From: CALMFG01 sp963666035
Lineage (GTDB): Bacteria > Bacillota > Clostridia > Christensenellales > CALMFG01
Assembly (NCBI GenBank): GCA_963666035.2
Contig: CAXXJI010000006.1
Span: forward strand, 124,001-188,000
DNA: 64,000 nt
Direction of reading: 5' to 3'
Numbering within the stretch: the stretch's first letter is position 1; every line of letters starts with the position of its first letter. The notes beneath the pieces are model-generated. The model was not told the origin of the DNA. It saw nothing but the letters and a program-made list of their open reading frames with translations, and searched no databases. The translations under genes and the position numbers were made by a program. Of the stretch, positions 17,502-26,326 are shown one piece after another.

Positions 17502-18614
17502 ATGGACAAAAAATTTAATGTGGCTATCGTGGGTATGAGCTTTGGGGTTGAGTTTGTTCCGATATATCAAAATCACCCGTATTCTAATCTTGTTGCGATC
17601 TGCCAAAGGAATCAAACGAATTTAGAGCGCTTGGGCAGATTATGGGGTATTGATAAACTATATACCGACTATTCACAGCTGTTGGCAGACAAGAGCATTG
17701 ATGTTGTCCACATCAACACGCCGCCGGAGCTTCATGCTGATATGGTCGTTCAGGCTTTGGAAGCCGGCAAACATGTGGCCTGCACCATTCCAATGGCTCT
17801 GAAAGTAGAAGACTGTAAGCGCATTGTCGACAAACAGAAAGAAACCGGATTGAAATACATGATGATGGAAACCGTCATCTACAGCAGAGAGTTTTTGTTC
17901 CTGAAGGATTTATACCAAAAAGGTGAGTTAGGAAAATTACAATTCTTAAGAGGTTCACACCAGCAGGATATGATGGCTTGGCCGGAGTACTGGTATGGAT
18001 TCCCGCCTATGCTGAACGCGACTCATGCGATATCACCGGTGCTGACAATCGGGGGGAATCAGGCTGAATATGTTTCTTGCCTGGGTTCCGGTACTATCGA
18101 CGCTACGATGCATAAAAACTATGGTTGTCCCTTCTCAATTGAAACGACCCATATCAAATTTTTAAATTCAGATTTAGGTGCCGAAGTTACTCGGTCACTA
18201 TTCGGGCTTGCGCGTCAGTATCGTGAGAGCTTCGATGTATACGCTTCAAAGAAAAGCTTTGAATGGACGCAGGTTGAAGGCGAAAGTCACTTGTTCCATG
18301 TCGGGGAAGAACCGGAAAGGATTAAAGAGATTCCGGACTTCGCTCATTTGTTGCCAAAGGAAATTCAAGAATTCACGCAAAAAGGCGTATATGACAACGC
18401 CGACAACGAACATCTTTCCTTCAAACAAGGCGGCGGACATGGCGGATCGCACCCGCATCTGGTTCATGAATTTTTATCAGCGATCAAGGAAGACAGAGAG
18501 CCGATTCCGAATGCGGTCACCGGCGCGAATATCACATGTAGCGGAATATTGTCAAATCAATCCGCGCTGAATAATGGAGAGAAAACTTATCTTCCAGAAT
18601 GGACGTTAAAATAA
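17502..18614 (+). CDS. Gfo/Idh/MocA-family protein with a TIP instead of EKP motif
   Basis: 370-residue NAD(P)-binding protein. The N-terminal Rossmann fold is recognisable (VAIVGMSFG; VHINTPPELHADMVVQAL). The family's catalytic EKP, whose Lys polarises the substrate, is replaced by Thr95-Ile96-Pro97 (HVACTIPMAL). The C-terminal part has the GGGHGGSHPHLVHEF segment found in several Gfo/Idh subfamilies, with histidines that could act in catalysis. So ordinary dehydrogenation is not certain; an NAD-dependent epimerase or glycosidase-like reaction, or a structural role, remain possible. GGGAG precedes ATG. First gene of the operon with the ribose-type importer and a ketose 3-epimerase, so its substrate is probably the imported polyol, sugar or glycoside. 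Confidence 0.85.
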   Translation: MDKKFNVAIVGMSFGVEFVPIYQNHPYSNLVAICQRNQTNLERLGRLWGIDKLYTDYSQLLADKSIDVVHINTPPELHADMVVQALEAGKHVACTIPMALKVEDCKRIVDKQKETGLKYMMMETVIYSREFLFLKDLYQKGELGKLQFLRGSHQQDMMAWPEYWYGFPPMLNATHAISPVLTIGGNQAEYVSCLGSGTIDATMHKNYGCPFSIETTHIKFLNSDLGAEVTRSLFGLARQYRESFDVYASKKSFEWTQVEGESHLFHVGEEPERIKEIPDFAHLLPKEIQEFTQKGVYDNADNEHLSFKQGGGHGGSHPHLVHEFLSAIKEDREPIPNAVTGANITCSGILSNQSALNNGEKTYLPEWTLK

Positions 18615-18683
18615 AAAGTTGTAAAGTTTTCAACAGTGTCTCGCTAGCATTCTACTGTTGTAAGAAAAAAGGAGGTAAATTAA

Positions 18684-19766
18684 ATGAAAAAATGGGTTTT
18701 AACGGTTTTTACTTGTCTGCTTGTCGTAATGACACTTGCAGCATGCGGCCAAACAGTCGCTCCGCAGCCAGAATCTCAAGTAGCTGACGAAACACCAGCG
18801 AAAACTGAGGATACTGCGGCGGCTATGCCGGAAGAAAAACTAGTTGTTGGGTTTGCGGCTCTGACTTTATCGAATTCTTGGAACGTGCAGACTTATGAAA
18901 GCTTGAAAGCTGCTGTTGCTAGACATCCTGAAATCGAAAAAATTCAATTCGGGAACTCCGAAGCGAATCCTGACAAACAGATTAACGATATCAGAAACAT
19001 GATTGATAAAGGTGTTGACGTTATCTTAATCGAAGCATGCTCAGAAACAGCGTTGAATCCTGTTATTGAAGAAGCAGTGGCAGCCGGTATCCCCGTTGTT
19101 GTAGCTGACTCATTGGTAACAAGTGACAAGGTGACATCTCAGGTTGCTCCGGATCAATATGAATGGGGCATAGAAACAGCTAATTGGTTGGTTGAACAAA
19201 TGGGCGGCAAAGGAAATATCGTTGTTCTTAACGGTATCGCTGGCAACTCATCTAACAATGACCGTTGGGGCGGTGCAAAATCCGTATTCGATGCGAACCC
19301 GGACATCAAGATTCTTGCAGACGCAAACTGTGACTGGGATCAGGCAAAAGCACAGCCGGTTGTTGCAAACTGGTTGGCAGCATATCCGGAAATCGACGGC
19401 GTATGGTCACAAGGCGGCGCGATGACAGCAGCAGCTATGCTGGAATTCCAAAAAGCCGGCAGGCCACTGGTTCCGATGGTAGGCGAAGCTTATAATGGTT
19501 TCATGCGCGTATGGGTTGAAAATCAGGATAAAGGATTCTCTGGTATCGCATGTGTTCTTCCGAACTATGATATCCAGATTGCCCTTGAACTGGCACTCAA
19601 AGCGTTGCACGGCGAAGAAGTGCCCAATTATGTTGATGTTCCTTTGACATTGATTTATGATAAGGATGCGATTGATTATTGGGTACAGGATCAGCCGGAT
19701 GATTACTGGATGATTAATGACTTAAGCCTTGAAGAGATTGAGCAGATTATAATGGACAACAAATAA
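18684..19766 (+). CDS. Sugar ABC transporter substrate-binding lipoprotein (ribose/xylose type)
   Basis: 360 residues with a lipoprotein signal peptide: KK start, hydrophobic core, lipobox LAAC, then an acidic Pro/Thr linker. The mature part is a periplasmic-binding-protein type I fold (FGNSEANPDKQINDIRNMI, VDVILIEACSETALNPVIEEA, GIPVVVADS, IDGVWSQGGAMTAAAMLEF). AAGGAGGT before ATG is a very strong ribosome site. It is separated from the ATPase gene by a stable hairpin, which would raise its relative transcript level. Likely extracellular sugar receptor for the downstream importer. Confidence 0.92.
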   Translation: MKKWVLTVFTCLLVVMTLAACGQTVAPQPESQVADETPAKTEDTAAAMPEEKLVVGFAALTLSNSWNVQTYESLKAAVARHPEIEKIQFGNSEANPDKQINDIRNMIDKGVDVILIEACSETALNPVIEEAVAAGIPVVVADSLVTSDKVTSQVAPDQYEWGIETANWLVEQMGGKGNIVVLNGIAGNSSNNDRWGGAKSVFDANPDIKILADANCDWDQAKAQPVVANWLAAYPEIDGVWSQGGAMTAAAMLEFQKAGRPLVPMVGEAYNGFMRVWVENQDKGFSGIACVLPNYDIQIALELALKALHGEEVPNYVDVPLTLIYDKDAIDYWVQDQPDDYWMINDLSLEEIEQIIMDNK

Positions 19767-19779
19767 TTCAGGGTTGTGG

Positions 19780-19804
19780 CCGGGGGTTATACAGTAACCC
19801 CCGG
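19780..19804 (+). other. Intercistronic hairpin after the binding-protein gene
   Basis: CCGGGGGTTA and TAACCCCCGG form a perfect 10-bp stem with a 5-nt loop (19790-19794). No T-run follows, so it is more likely an RNA 3'-stabiliser or partial attenuator between the binding-protein and ATPase genes than a full terminator. Confidence 0.75.
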
Positions 19805-19837
19805 TAATTAAATAATTAAAGGGAATAAAAGCTTACC

Positions 19838-21358
19838 ATGAAAGAGAATAGAAGTACGATGTTAATGGAAGTTAAAAATGTCAGCAAAAAATATGGGGCT
19901 TTTTTCGCGCTAACGGGTGTTGATTTTGAAATATTCGCCGGTGAGGTACACGCGCTTGTCGGGGAGAATGGTGCGGGAAAAAGCACTTTGGTTAAACTGA
20001 TGACCGGACTAGAACAACCAAACGTCGGGGAGCTGAAATGGCGGGGGGAGAACTACTCTGTCATGACGCCGCATGAAGCGATTGCAGACGGGGTAGTCGC
20101 CGTTCAACAGGAACTGACCATAATTGAAACGATGACGGTCAGCGAAAATATTTGGCTCGGCCACGAACCGCTTAAAAAATCCGGGCTGATTGATTTTAAG
20201 AAGATGAAAGTACTATCGAGAGACATTTTAAAGCATCTCGATTTCCATATTGATGTTGAAGCAGTTGCTTCAGATTTAAGCCTTGCGGACAAACAACTGG
20301 TTGAAATTGCGAAAGCGTTTTCTTATAAACCAAAATTGCTGATTCTGGATGAAGCCACGTCCGCTATCGGAGAAAAAGAAGTGGGGACACTGCTGAATGT
20401 CGTCAAAGAATTCACACAGTCCGGCGGAGCCGTCATTTTTATTTCGCACAGAATGAAAGAATTGTTCAGTTTCTGTGATCGCTGCACTATACTCAAAGAC
20501 GGTAAAAAAATCATCACCGAAGAAATAAAGAAGCTTGACAATGACAGTATTGTAAAATATATGACCGGCAGAGAGATCAATCACGGGTATTTCCCCAAAA
20601 AGAAAAGTGCCGCGGAATTGGAAAAGCATGATGTTGTGATGACAGTCAATAATCTTTCGACTAAGTCCGGTGTTAAAAACTGTAGTTTTGCGATAAGAAA
20701 AGGCGAAGTGTTGGGATTTGGCGGGCTACAGGGACAAGGTCAGATTGACGTTATCAATGCATTGTTTGGCATGAATAAAATCACTTCCGGGGAAATTCAC
20801 ATGGAAGGGAAAAAGCTGAAGTTGAGCAACCCTGAGCGTGCGATCAACAGCGGCATACTTTTGGTGCCGCAGGACCGTAAAAAGGAAGGCCTTTTTGTAG
20901 AGGATAGTGTGGCGAATAATCTGATTGCAGCTTCTTTAAGAAAGATATCCTCAGCAGGATTGATTAGAAACAAAAACAAAACTGTGTTGATTTCGGACAT
21001 CGTGGACAGCTTAAGCATCAAAACCAGCAACAGCCAACAACTGGCCAAAAGCCTATCGGGCGGGAACCAGCAAAAAATTGTGTTTGGTAAATGGCTGGCT
21101 AATGAAGCGAAGATACTGATGCTGATTGAACCGACCCGGGGTATTGATATCGCGACAAAAATGGAAATCTACCGCCTAATTGATGATTTAAAGGGCAAAG
21201 GTTATGCCATCATCGTTTCAACGAACGAACTGCTCGAACTGGTTGGCATATGCGACCGTGTGCTGGTCATGTATGAAAAACAGGTTACACTAGAGCTAAC
21301 ATGCGATGATATCACGGAAGAAAGAATCGTTTCCGCCTCGTTTGGCGAAGCAAATTAA
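19838..21358 (+). CDS. Sugar ABC transporter ATP-binding protein (RbsA/MglA type, two ATPase domains)
   Basis: 506 residues, CUT2-type tandem ATPase. Domain 1 has Walker A GENGAGKST, a degenerate signature (SLADKQLVEIAKAF) and Walker B LLILDEATSA. Domain 2 has the degenerate Walker A typical of RbsA (GLQGQGQIDVINALFG), a proper signature LSGGNQQKIVFGKW, and then LMLIEPTRGID, where the Walker B Asp is replaced by Ile though the catalytic Glu remains. In MglA/RbsA proteins this normally reads LDEPTRGID. The change may lower or alter activity of the second site. Followed 12 bases later by the first permease. Confidence 0.92.
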   Translation: MKENRSTMLMEVKNVSKKYGAFFALTGVDFEIFAGEVHALVGENGAGKSTLVKLMTGLEQPNVGELKWRGENYSVMTPHEAIADGVVAVQQELTIIETMTVSENIWLGHEPLKKSGLIDFKKMKVLSRDILKHLDFHIDVEAVASDLSLADKQLVEIAKAFSYKPKLLILDEATSAIGEKEVGTLLNVVKEFTQSGGAVIFISHRMKELFSFCDRCTILKDGKKIITEEIKKLDNDSIVKYMTGREINHGYFPKKKSAAELEKHDVVMTVNNLSTKSGVKNCSFAIRKGEVLGFGGLQGQGQIDVINALFGMNKITSGEIHMEGKKLKLSNPERAINSGILLVPQDRKKEGLFVEDSVANNLIAASLRKISSAGLIRNKNKTVLISDIVDSLSIKTSNSQQLAKSLSGGNQQKIVFGKWLANEAKILMLIEPTRGIDIATKMEIYRLIDDLKGKGYAIIVSTNELLELVGICDRVLVMYEKQVTLELTCDDITEERIVSASFGEAN

Positions 21359-21370
21359 GGGGTTAAGCCA

Positions 21371-22318
21371 ATGAAAACCATCAAATCATTAATCAAAAAA
21401 GTCAGCCAGCTGCCGCCGGTTTTTGTTCCGCTAGTGATCGTGCTAATCATCAATATCCTTTTAAATAAAAATATCTTGAGCTTCAAAGGATTCAATAACC
21501 TGTTTATCCAGCTGGCGCCGATTATCATTGCGGTTATGGCGCAAACAATGGTGCTGCTCGTCAGAGAGATGGATATGTCGGTCGGGGCGATGATCAGCCT
21601 GTCCACTGTAATTATGTCCCAGACGATGGGGCATATCGGATATTTTGCAATTCTGGTTGTTCTGGCAATGGCAGTGGTGCTTGGCGTCATCAATGGATAC
21701 TTTGTCGCTTATCTTAAAGTACCGGGTATTGTTGCAACACTTGCAACATCAATGATTTATTCAGGTGTGGCGCTGTTGATACTTCCGGATCCGGGTGGTG
21801 TAATTTTCCCATCTTATAATAAGCTTTTTATGGGAAACCATCTGCTGATTCCGAATTCGCTGATCTTTGTCTTGCTCATCCTGGCCGGTTGGAAAATATT
21901 CAAAAATACAAGAGCGGGTCAGTCATTGTATGCCACTGGTTCGAACTACTACAGTGCTTATGCATCGGGCATCGCTGTGGTCCGGGCAAAAATGACCGGA
22001 TTTATCGGGAGCGCGGTTTTCGCCGCGTTTGCCGCAATGGTTTTAAGCGCAAAAACCATGACTGGGGACGCACTCATCGGGAACTCCTATACGTTGACAT
22101 CCATCGCAGGTGCGGTTCTTGGCGGAGTCAGTTTTTTCGGCGGAATCGGCAGAATGACAGGAGCAATTGCCGGCGCAATCGTATTTGCTGTGTTGGTCAA
22201 TATATTGTTTTTCCTGAATGTTTCATCGTTTTATCAATATGTCGTTCAGGGATTAATCCTGATTGTGGCGGTTGTCTTCAGCATGCTCAATAGAACGAAT
22301 ACGAGGAATCAGATATGA
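21371..22318 (+). CDS. Sugar ABC transporter permease (RbsC type), first copy
   Basis: 315 residues with eight to ten hydrophobic segments. Family motifs: VREMDMSVGAMISLSTVIM near the first third, AYLKVPGIVATLATSMI, and GAVLGGVSFFGGIGRMTGAIAGAIVFAVL near the end. The DMSVG segment corresponds to the DLSVG motif of ribose/xylose permeases. It overlaps the second permease by four bases (ATGA), which implies coupled translation and a heterodimeric channel. Confidence 0.92.
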   Translation: MKTIKSLIKKVSQLPPVFVPLVIVLIINILLNKNILSFKGFNNLFIQLAPIIIAVMAQTMVLLVREMDMSVGAMISLSTVIMSQTMGHIGYFAILVVLAMAVVLGVINGYFVAYLKVPGIVATLATSMIYSGVALLILPDPGGVIFPSYNKLFMGNHLLIPNSLIFVLLILAGWKIFKNTRAGQSLYATGSNYYSAYASGIAVVRAKMTGFIGSAVFAAFAAMVLSAKTMTGDALIGNSYTLTSIAGAVLGGVSFFGGIGRMTGAIAGAIVFAVLVNILFFLNVSSFYQYVVQGLILIVAVVFSMLNRTNTRNQI

Positions 22319-23265
22319 ACCTATACTTCTTGAATCGAAATTTACGTACAATAATATTATATGCTGTCTTCGCTGTTTCATGGCTGGTGGTGGGAATGTT
22401 TGTACAAGGATATGGTACCATGGAGCACTTAATCTATGTGATTATGGTGGCGAGTTTCCTTGGCATCGTATCCGCTGGCCAAACCCTGGTAATTATCATT
22501 GGATCAATCGACTTATCTGTCAGCAGTACGATTACGCTTTCTGGAGTTTTGATGACACAACTGGTTACGAAATATGGGCTCAGCTTTCCGCTTGTGCTCC
22601 TGATCATCGCAGTCATCTGTGTCATTATCGGCTTGTTTAACGGTATCGGGGTCAGCCTGTTAAAGATACCGCCGCTGGTGATGACGCTGGCGAGTACGAG
22701 CATCATTCAGGGCTTGGCATTAATTACTACAAACGGTACGCCTGGGGCAATTACGCTGGAGCCGTTTCTGAATTTTGCCAACAATCCGATTATATTGGGA
22801 CTGAACGGGATCATTTTAACATGGGCGTTTGTTGTAGTTGCCATGGTCATATTGCTCTCGAAAACAGTGTTTGGCAGAAAGATGTATTATGTGGGATTAA
22901 GCCAGACAGCCGCGAGATACTCGGGTTTCAATACGAACAAAATTGTGATTACGGTTTATATTTTAGCCGCTCTATTAAGTGGTTTGACCGGAATCCTTTT
23001 GGTTGGATTCACCGGGCAGAGTTATTTGACGATGGGCAATCAGTTTCAGATGATGTCAATCGCGGCAGTCGTCGTCGGCGGAGCTTCCATACTTGGCGGA
23101 TCGGGCAACTATATCGGAACAATTGCGGGAGTGTTGTTGCTTACGATGATTACCAGTGTCCTTACGCTTTTTAGAATCCCGTCCGGCGGACAGCTTGCCA
23201 TTCAGGGGGCTATTATTCTGCTGCTGGTGGTGCTGAACTCCAACAGAAAAGAGAAAAAGCAGTAA
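22315..23265 (+). CDS. Sugar ABC transporter permease (RbsC type), second copy
   Basis: 316 residues, polytopic, with SIDLSVSSTITLSGVLM, LLKIPPLVMTLASTSII and AAVVVGGASILGGSGNYIGTIAGVLLLTMI. Only about family-level resemblance to the preceding permease, so the two are not a recent duplication. The pairing of two distinct RbsC-type permeases with one ATPase is seen in autoinducer-2- and some polyol-type importers. Confidence 0.92.
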   Translation: MNLYFLNRNLRTIILYAVFAVSWLVVGMFVQGYGTMEHLIYVIMVASFLGIVSAGQTLVIIIGSIDLSVSSTITLSGVLMTQLVTKYGLSFPLVLLIIAVICVIIGLFNGIGVSLLKIPPLVMTLASTSIIQGLALITTNGTPGAITLEPFLNFANNPIILGLNGIILTWAFVVVAMVILLSKTVFGRKMYYVGLSQTAARYSGFNTNKIVITVYILAALLSGLTGILLVGFTGQSYLTMGNQFQMMSIAAVVVGGASILGGSGNYIGTIAGVLLLTMITSVLTLFRIPSGGQLAIQGAIILLLVVLNSNRKEKKQ

Positions 23266-23299
23266 TTTTTGATAAAAACAGTGCTAACAAGGAGAAAAA

Positions 23300-24148
23300 A
23301 TGAAGCTAGGAATCAGTACGTTTGTTTGGTACTCACCGTTTAAAACAGAATATTTTCATATTATTCCAAAGATAAAAAGTATCGGGTATGATGTTTTTGA
23401 GGTGGCAGTTGAGAACATCGAACTGCTTGATTGGGATCTGCTGAAAAAAACATGTGATGACAATGGGCTCGAAGTGACACTCAGCGGCGCTTTTGGCCCT
23501 GATCGTGACGTTTCACATGAAGATCCGGAAATCCGTAAAAACGGAGTAGAATATATTACGGACTGTATACGACTTTGTGAGCGTGTTGGTTCGATGAAAT
23601 TCGGCGGACCGATGTATGCGTCTGTCGGTAAAACGCGATCGACTACGGAAGAGGAAAAGAAACGTGAACGCGCTTTCTGCGTCGAGAATCTCAAGCATGT
23701 CAGTAAAATCGCGCATGACAGTGGTATAACATTGGGACTGGAAGCGCTGAATCGATTTGAAAACGACATGATTAATACCGTTGATCAGGCGATTGATCTG
23801 ATTAAAGAAGTGGATATGCCCAGCATGAAGCTGCTAATCGATACGTTTCACGCAAATATTGAGGAGAAGAATATTTCTCAAGCGATTCGCAAGGCAGGGA
23901 GCCTGCTCTGCCATATACACGGCAACGAAAACGACAGAGGTACACCGGGAATCGGTCACACGGATTGGGCCGGGATTAAACAGGCACTGAGTGATATTGG
24001 GTATAATCAATCGATCGTTATCGAAACTTTTGGAACGGTATCAAAAGAAATTGCAAGAGCGGCATCAATATGGAGGCCTTTGGCAGAAAGTGCAGATATT
24101 CTAGCGAATGACGGATACCAGTTTTTTAACACGCTGTTTAATGAATAG
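23300..24148 (+). CDS. Ketose 3-epimerase (D-tagatose/D-allulose 3-epimerase family)
   Basis: 282-residue TIM-barrel metalloenzyme. The four metal ligands of this family are in place: Glu148 (LGLEALNRFEND), Asp181 (LLIDTFHANIEE), His207 (CHIHGNENDRG) and Glu242 (IVIETF). GTPGIGHTDW is also a family signature. Spacings equal those of characterised D-tagatose 3-epimerases with a constant offset of four. It would interconvert free ketohexoses or ketopentoses at C3 in the cytoplasm. AAGGAG precedes ATG. As last gene of the importer operon, it argues that the imported substrate is, or is oxidised to, a rare keto-sugar. Exact sugar unknown. Confidence 0.88.
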   Translation: MKLGISTFVWYSPFKTEYFHIIPKIKSIGYDVFEVAVENIELLDWDLLKKTCDDNGLEVTLSGAFGPDRDVSHEDPEIRKNGVEYITDCIRLCERVGSMKFGGPMYASVGKTRSTTEEEKKRERAFCVENLKHVSKIAHDSGITLGLEALNRFENDMINTVDQAIDLIKEVDMPSMKLLIDTFHANIEEKNISQAIRKAGSLLCHIHGNENDRGTPGIGHTDWAGIKQALSDIGYNQSIVIETFGTVSKEIARAASIWRPLAESADILANDGYQFFNTLFNE

Positions 24149-24249
24149 TGCTTTCGCTGCGGAACGATAGATATTGCTAATCCATTTTAAATAATTGCGT
24201 CTGCGGACACCATTTTGGATTAGACTGAATTTTACATAATTTAAGAATA

Positions 24250-24290
24250 AAGCACCTGCGTTAATATAACACAGGTGCTTGTTGATTTTT
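24250..24290 (+). terminator. Terminator of the importer/epimerase operon
   Basis: AAGCACCTG (24250-24258) pairs perfectly with CAGGTGCTT (24272-24280); a T-rich tail GTTGATTTTTG follows. Confidence 0.8.
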
Positions 24291-24326
24291 GAATGATTTT
24301 AGAGTGCTGATTTCTATATAAACTGG

Positions 24327-24335
24327 TGATATAAT
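24327..24335 (+). promoter_or_regulatory. Extended -10 promoter of the second two-component system
   Basis: TGATATAAT: TG extension plus a perfect TATAAT (24330-24335). The -35 region (CTGATT with 17-base spacing) is poor, which fits an extended -10 promoter. About 90 bases upstream of the kinase start. Confidence 0.55.
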
Positions 24336-24424
24336 GAATTTGAATACAATTCAGTCTTTAAATTTATAACGGTTTTCTGAGCGGAATATTAATTTTATAT
24401 AGGCAGTAATACATAGAGGATCAT

Positions 24425-26326
24425 ATGAAAAAACCAATGGATAAAGTGGATATGGGATTTATTATTCTTACGCTGTTTATTACTTTATTTTTGGTAGGCA
24501 ATATGTTTATTAACGTACCCGTCAGCTATCGCAATAGTGATGATGGTGCAGCGCTTTCGATAGACGGCGATATTAATCAATTAGATGAAATTATTGCACT
24601 GGATGGAGAGTGGAAATTCTATGGTGGTGAACTGCTGACATATGGTCAGGAATCAGAGCAAAAGCCAATATTGGTTGAAGTGCCGGGGACGTGGAATCAT
24701 TCGGCGAACTATACCAATATGAAATCAAAGTTCGGATATGGAACCTATCAACTTCAAGTAACGGCCATTGATGCTAACAATAAGATTATGGGGCTATCTG
24801 TTAATTGCATTCCCTGCGCCTATAAAATATTCATTAACGAAAAACTGATTGGGCAAAACGGTATCATAGGGGACAGCATGGAAACCGAAAAAGCCGATAT
24901 CAGGCCCAATTTATTATATTTTGCAGTGCCGTCGGATGAATTTGTTATCACGATACAGGTTTCGAACTATCACTTTGCAAAAGGCGGCTTTTGGACCAGT
25001 ATGTATTTAGGCAGTCTAAACAATATACAGAAGTTTTATCAGGTTAAGACGACAAAATATATCTTTCTTCTGGGAATCATCTTTGCGGTGGGGCTCCTTT
25101 ATCTTTTCTTGTTTCTCTCAAAATACAAATTGAAACAACAGCTGTATTTTGCCTTGCTCTGTTTTCTGGCAATTTTGTTAATTGATTTTGATGACAATAT
25201 GTTGATTTATAAGTCGTTTTCGAATATGGGTTTTGCCACGATGGTGAAACTCTGGTACGTTCCTTCCTCTCTGATTCCTTTCTTAGTCGTTCTTTATGTT
25301 GTCGAACTCTTTAGATTTAGCAAATACAAAGTCATTATCTATATCCTAGCATCACTCACTGCGCTCAATGTGATGACTGATTTGTTTATGCCGGCTTGGA
25401 TGAGCACGGAATTCAGTGATGTCAGTAACATAATTTCGGCGTTTTCATTAGTATTCGCTCTATTGGTTGTACTAAAATCGATAAAAGCATATAGAAAAAC
25501 AGCGATTCTATATTTGGTAAGCTTTTCAATCATTCTAGTCAGTTTTATTTATGACTATATGTTTTATTATACAAACATTTATAATCTGAATATTGGCGCA
25601 ACGATAACCTATGCGATTGTCATTATTGTGTTGTTACAGGCTTATATTTTAGCGATTGATTTTGATGAGATACATCAGCAAAGGGAACAGGCGATCAGAC
25701 AGGCGGCGCAGGCTGAACTGGCTTTTTTGCAGGCCCAGATTAAACCGCATTTTCTCTATAACGCACTCTCGGCGATCGAAAACGTATGCTACAAAGACAG
25801 CAAGCGTGCTGGTGAATTGATTACCGATTTAACGTTTTATTTGCAGAATTCTTTTGAGTTTGGTAATTTAGAGCGTTTTACGACATTGTTACGGGAACTG
25901 CAATTTATCAATAATTATATTCATATTCAAAAGGAACGGTTTGGAGACCGCATAAATTATGAGGAACAGGTCGAAGTTCCGTTTTCTACCCGGATCCCGA
26001 TACTCGTTCTTGAACCCTTGGTTGAAAACGCGGTTCAGCATGGTATTTCTAAAGCGAAAGAAGGCGGAACGGTACGACTATCCATATGTAAAATAGCAGA
26101 GGGTATCCGCTATCAGGTTGAAGATAACGGTGTTGGCATGAACAAACCATTTATCTTACATTTATTTGATGACAATGCCGAAAGAAAAGGTGTGGGGTTG
26201 AAAAACATTCAAATGCGGCTGCAAAGCTTATATGGTGAACATATCAAGCTGAATATCGAAAGTGAAATAAACGTGGGGACAACAGTATGGTTTGAGTTGC
26301 CATCGAATGAAGGAGGAGACACGTGA
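24425..26326 (+). CDS. Sensor histidine kinase with extracellular jelly-roll domain and 7TM region
   Basis: 633 residues. One N-terminal membrane segment (11-31), an extracellular domain (about 35-210) with LDGEWKFYGGELL and VPGTWN as in glycosidase-type jelly rolls used by 7TM sensors, seven membrane segments (about 212-410), then a cytoplasmic kinase core. The His-box is AQIKPHFLYNALSAI, the N-box LVENAVQHGIS, and the G-boxes DNGVGM and GVGLKNIQMRL. The sensor architecture (DISM-type) suggests recognition of a carbohydrate outside the cell. GAGG lies before ATG. The regulator gene overlaps its end (GTGA). Confidence 0.9.
   Translation: MKKPMDKVDMGFIILTLFITLFLVGNMFINVPVSYRNSDDGAALSIDGDINQLDEIIALDGEWKFYGGELLTYGQESEQKPILVEVPGTWNHSANYTNMKSKFGYGTYQLQVTAIDANNKIMGLSVNCIPCAYKIFINEKLIGQNGIIGDSMETEKADIRPNLLYFAVPSDEFVITIQVSNYHFAKGGFWTSMYLGSLNNIQKFYQVKTTKYIFLLGIIFAVGLLYLFLFLSKYKLKQQLYFALLCFLAILLIDFDDNMLIYKSFSNMGFATMVKLWYVPSSLIPFLVVLYVVELFRFSKYKVIIYILASLTALNVMTDLFMPAWMSTEFSDVSNIISAFSLVFALLVVLKSIKAYRKTAILYLVSFSIILVSFIYDYMFYYTNIYNLNIGATITYAIVIIVLLQAYILAIDFDEIHQQREQAIRQAAQAELAFLQAQIKPHFLYNALSAIENVCYKDSKRAGELITDLTFYLQNSFEFGNLERFTTLLRELQFINNYIHIQKERFGDRINYEEQVEVPFSTRIPILVLEPLVENAVQHGISKAKEGGTVRLSICKIAEGIRYQVEDNGVGMNKPFILHLFDDNAERKGVGLKNIQMRLQSLYGEHIKLNIESEINVGTTVWFELPSNEGGDT

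Noticed and set aside
24149..24424. Small gene between epimerase and kinase
   Set aside because: No open frame with ribosome site; the region holds a terminator and an extended -10 promoter.
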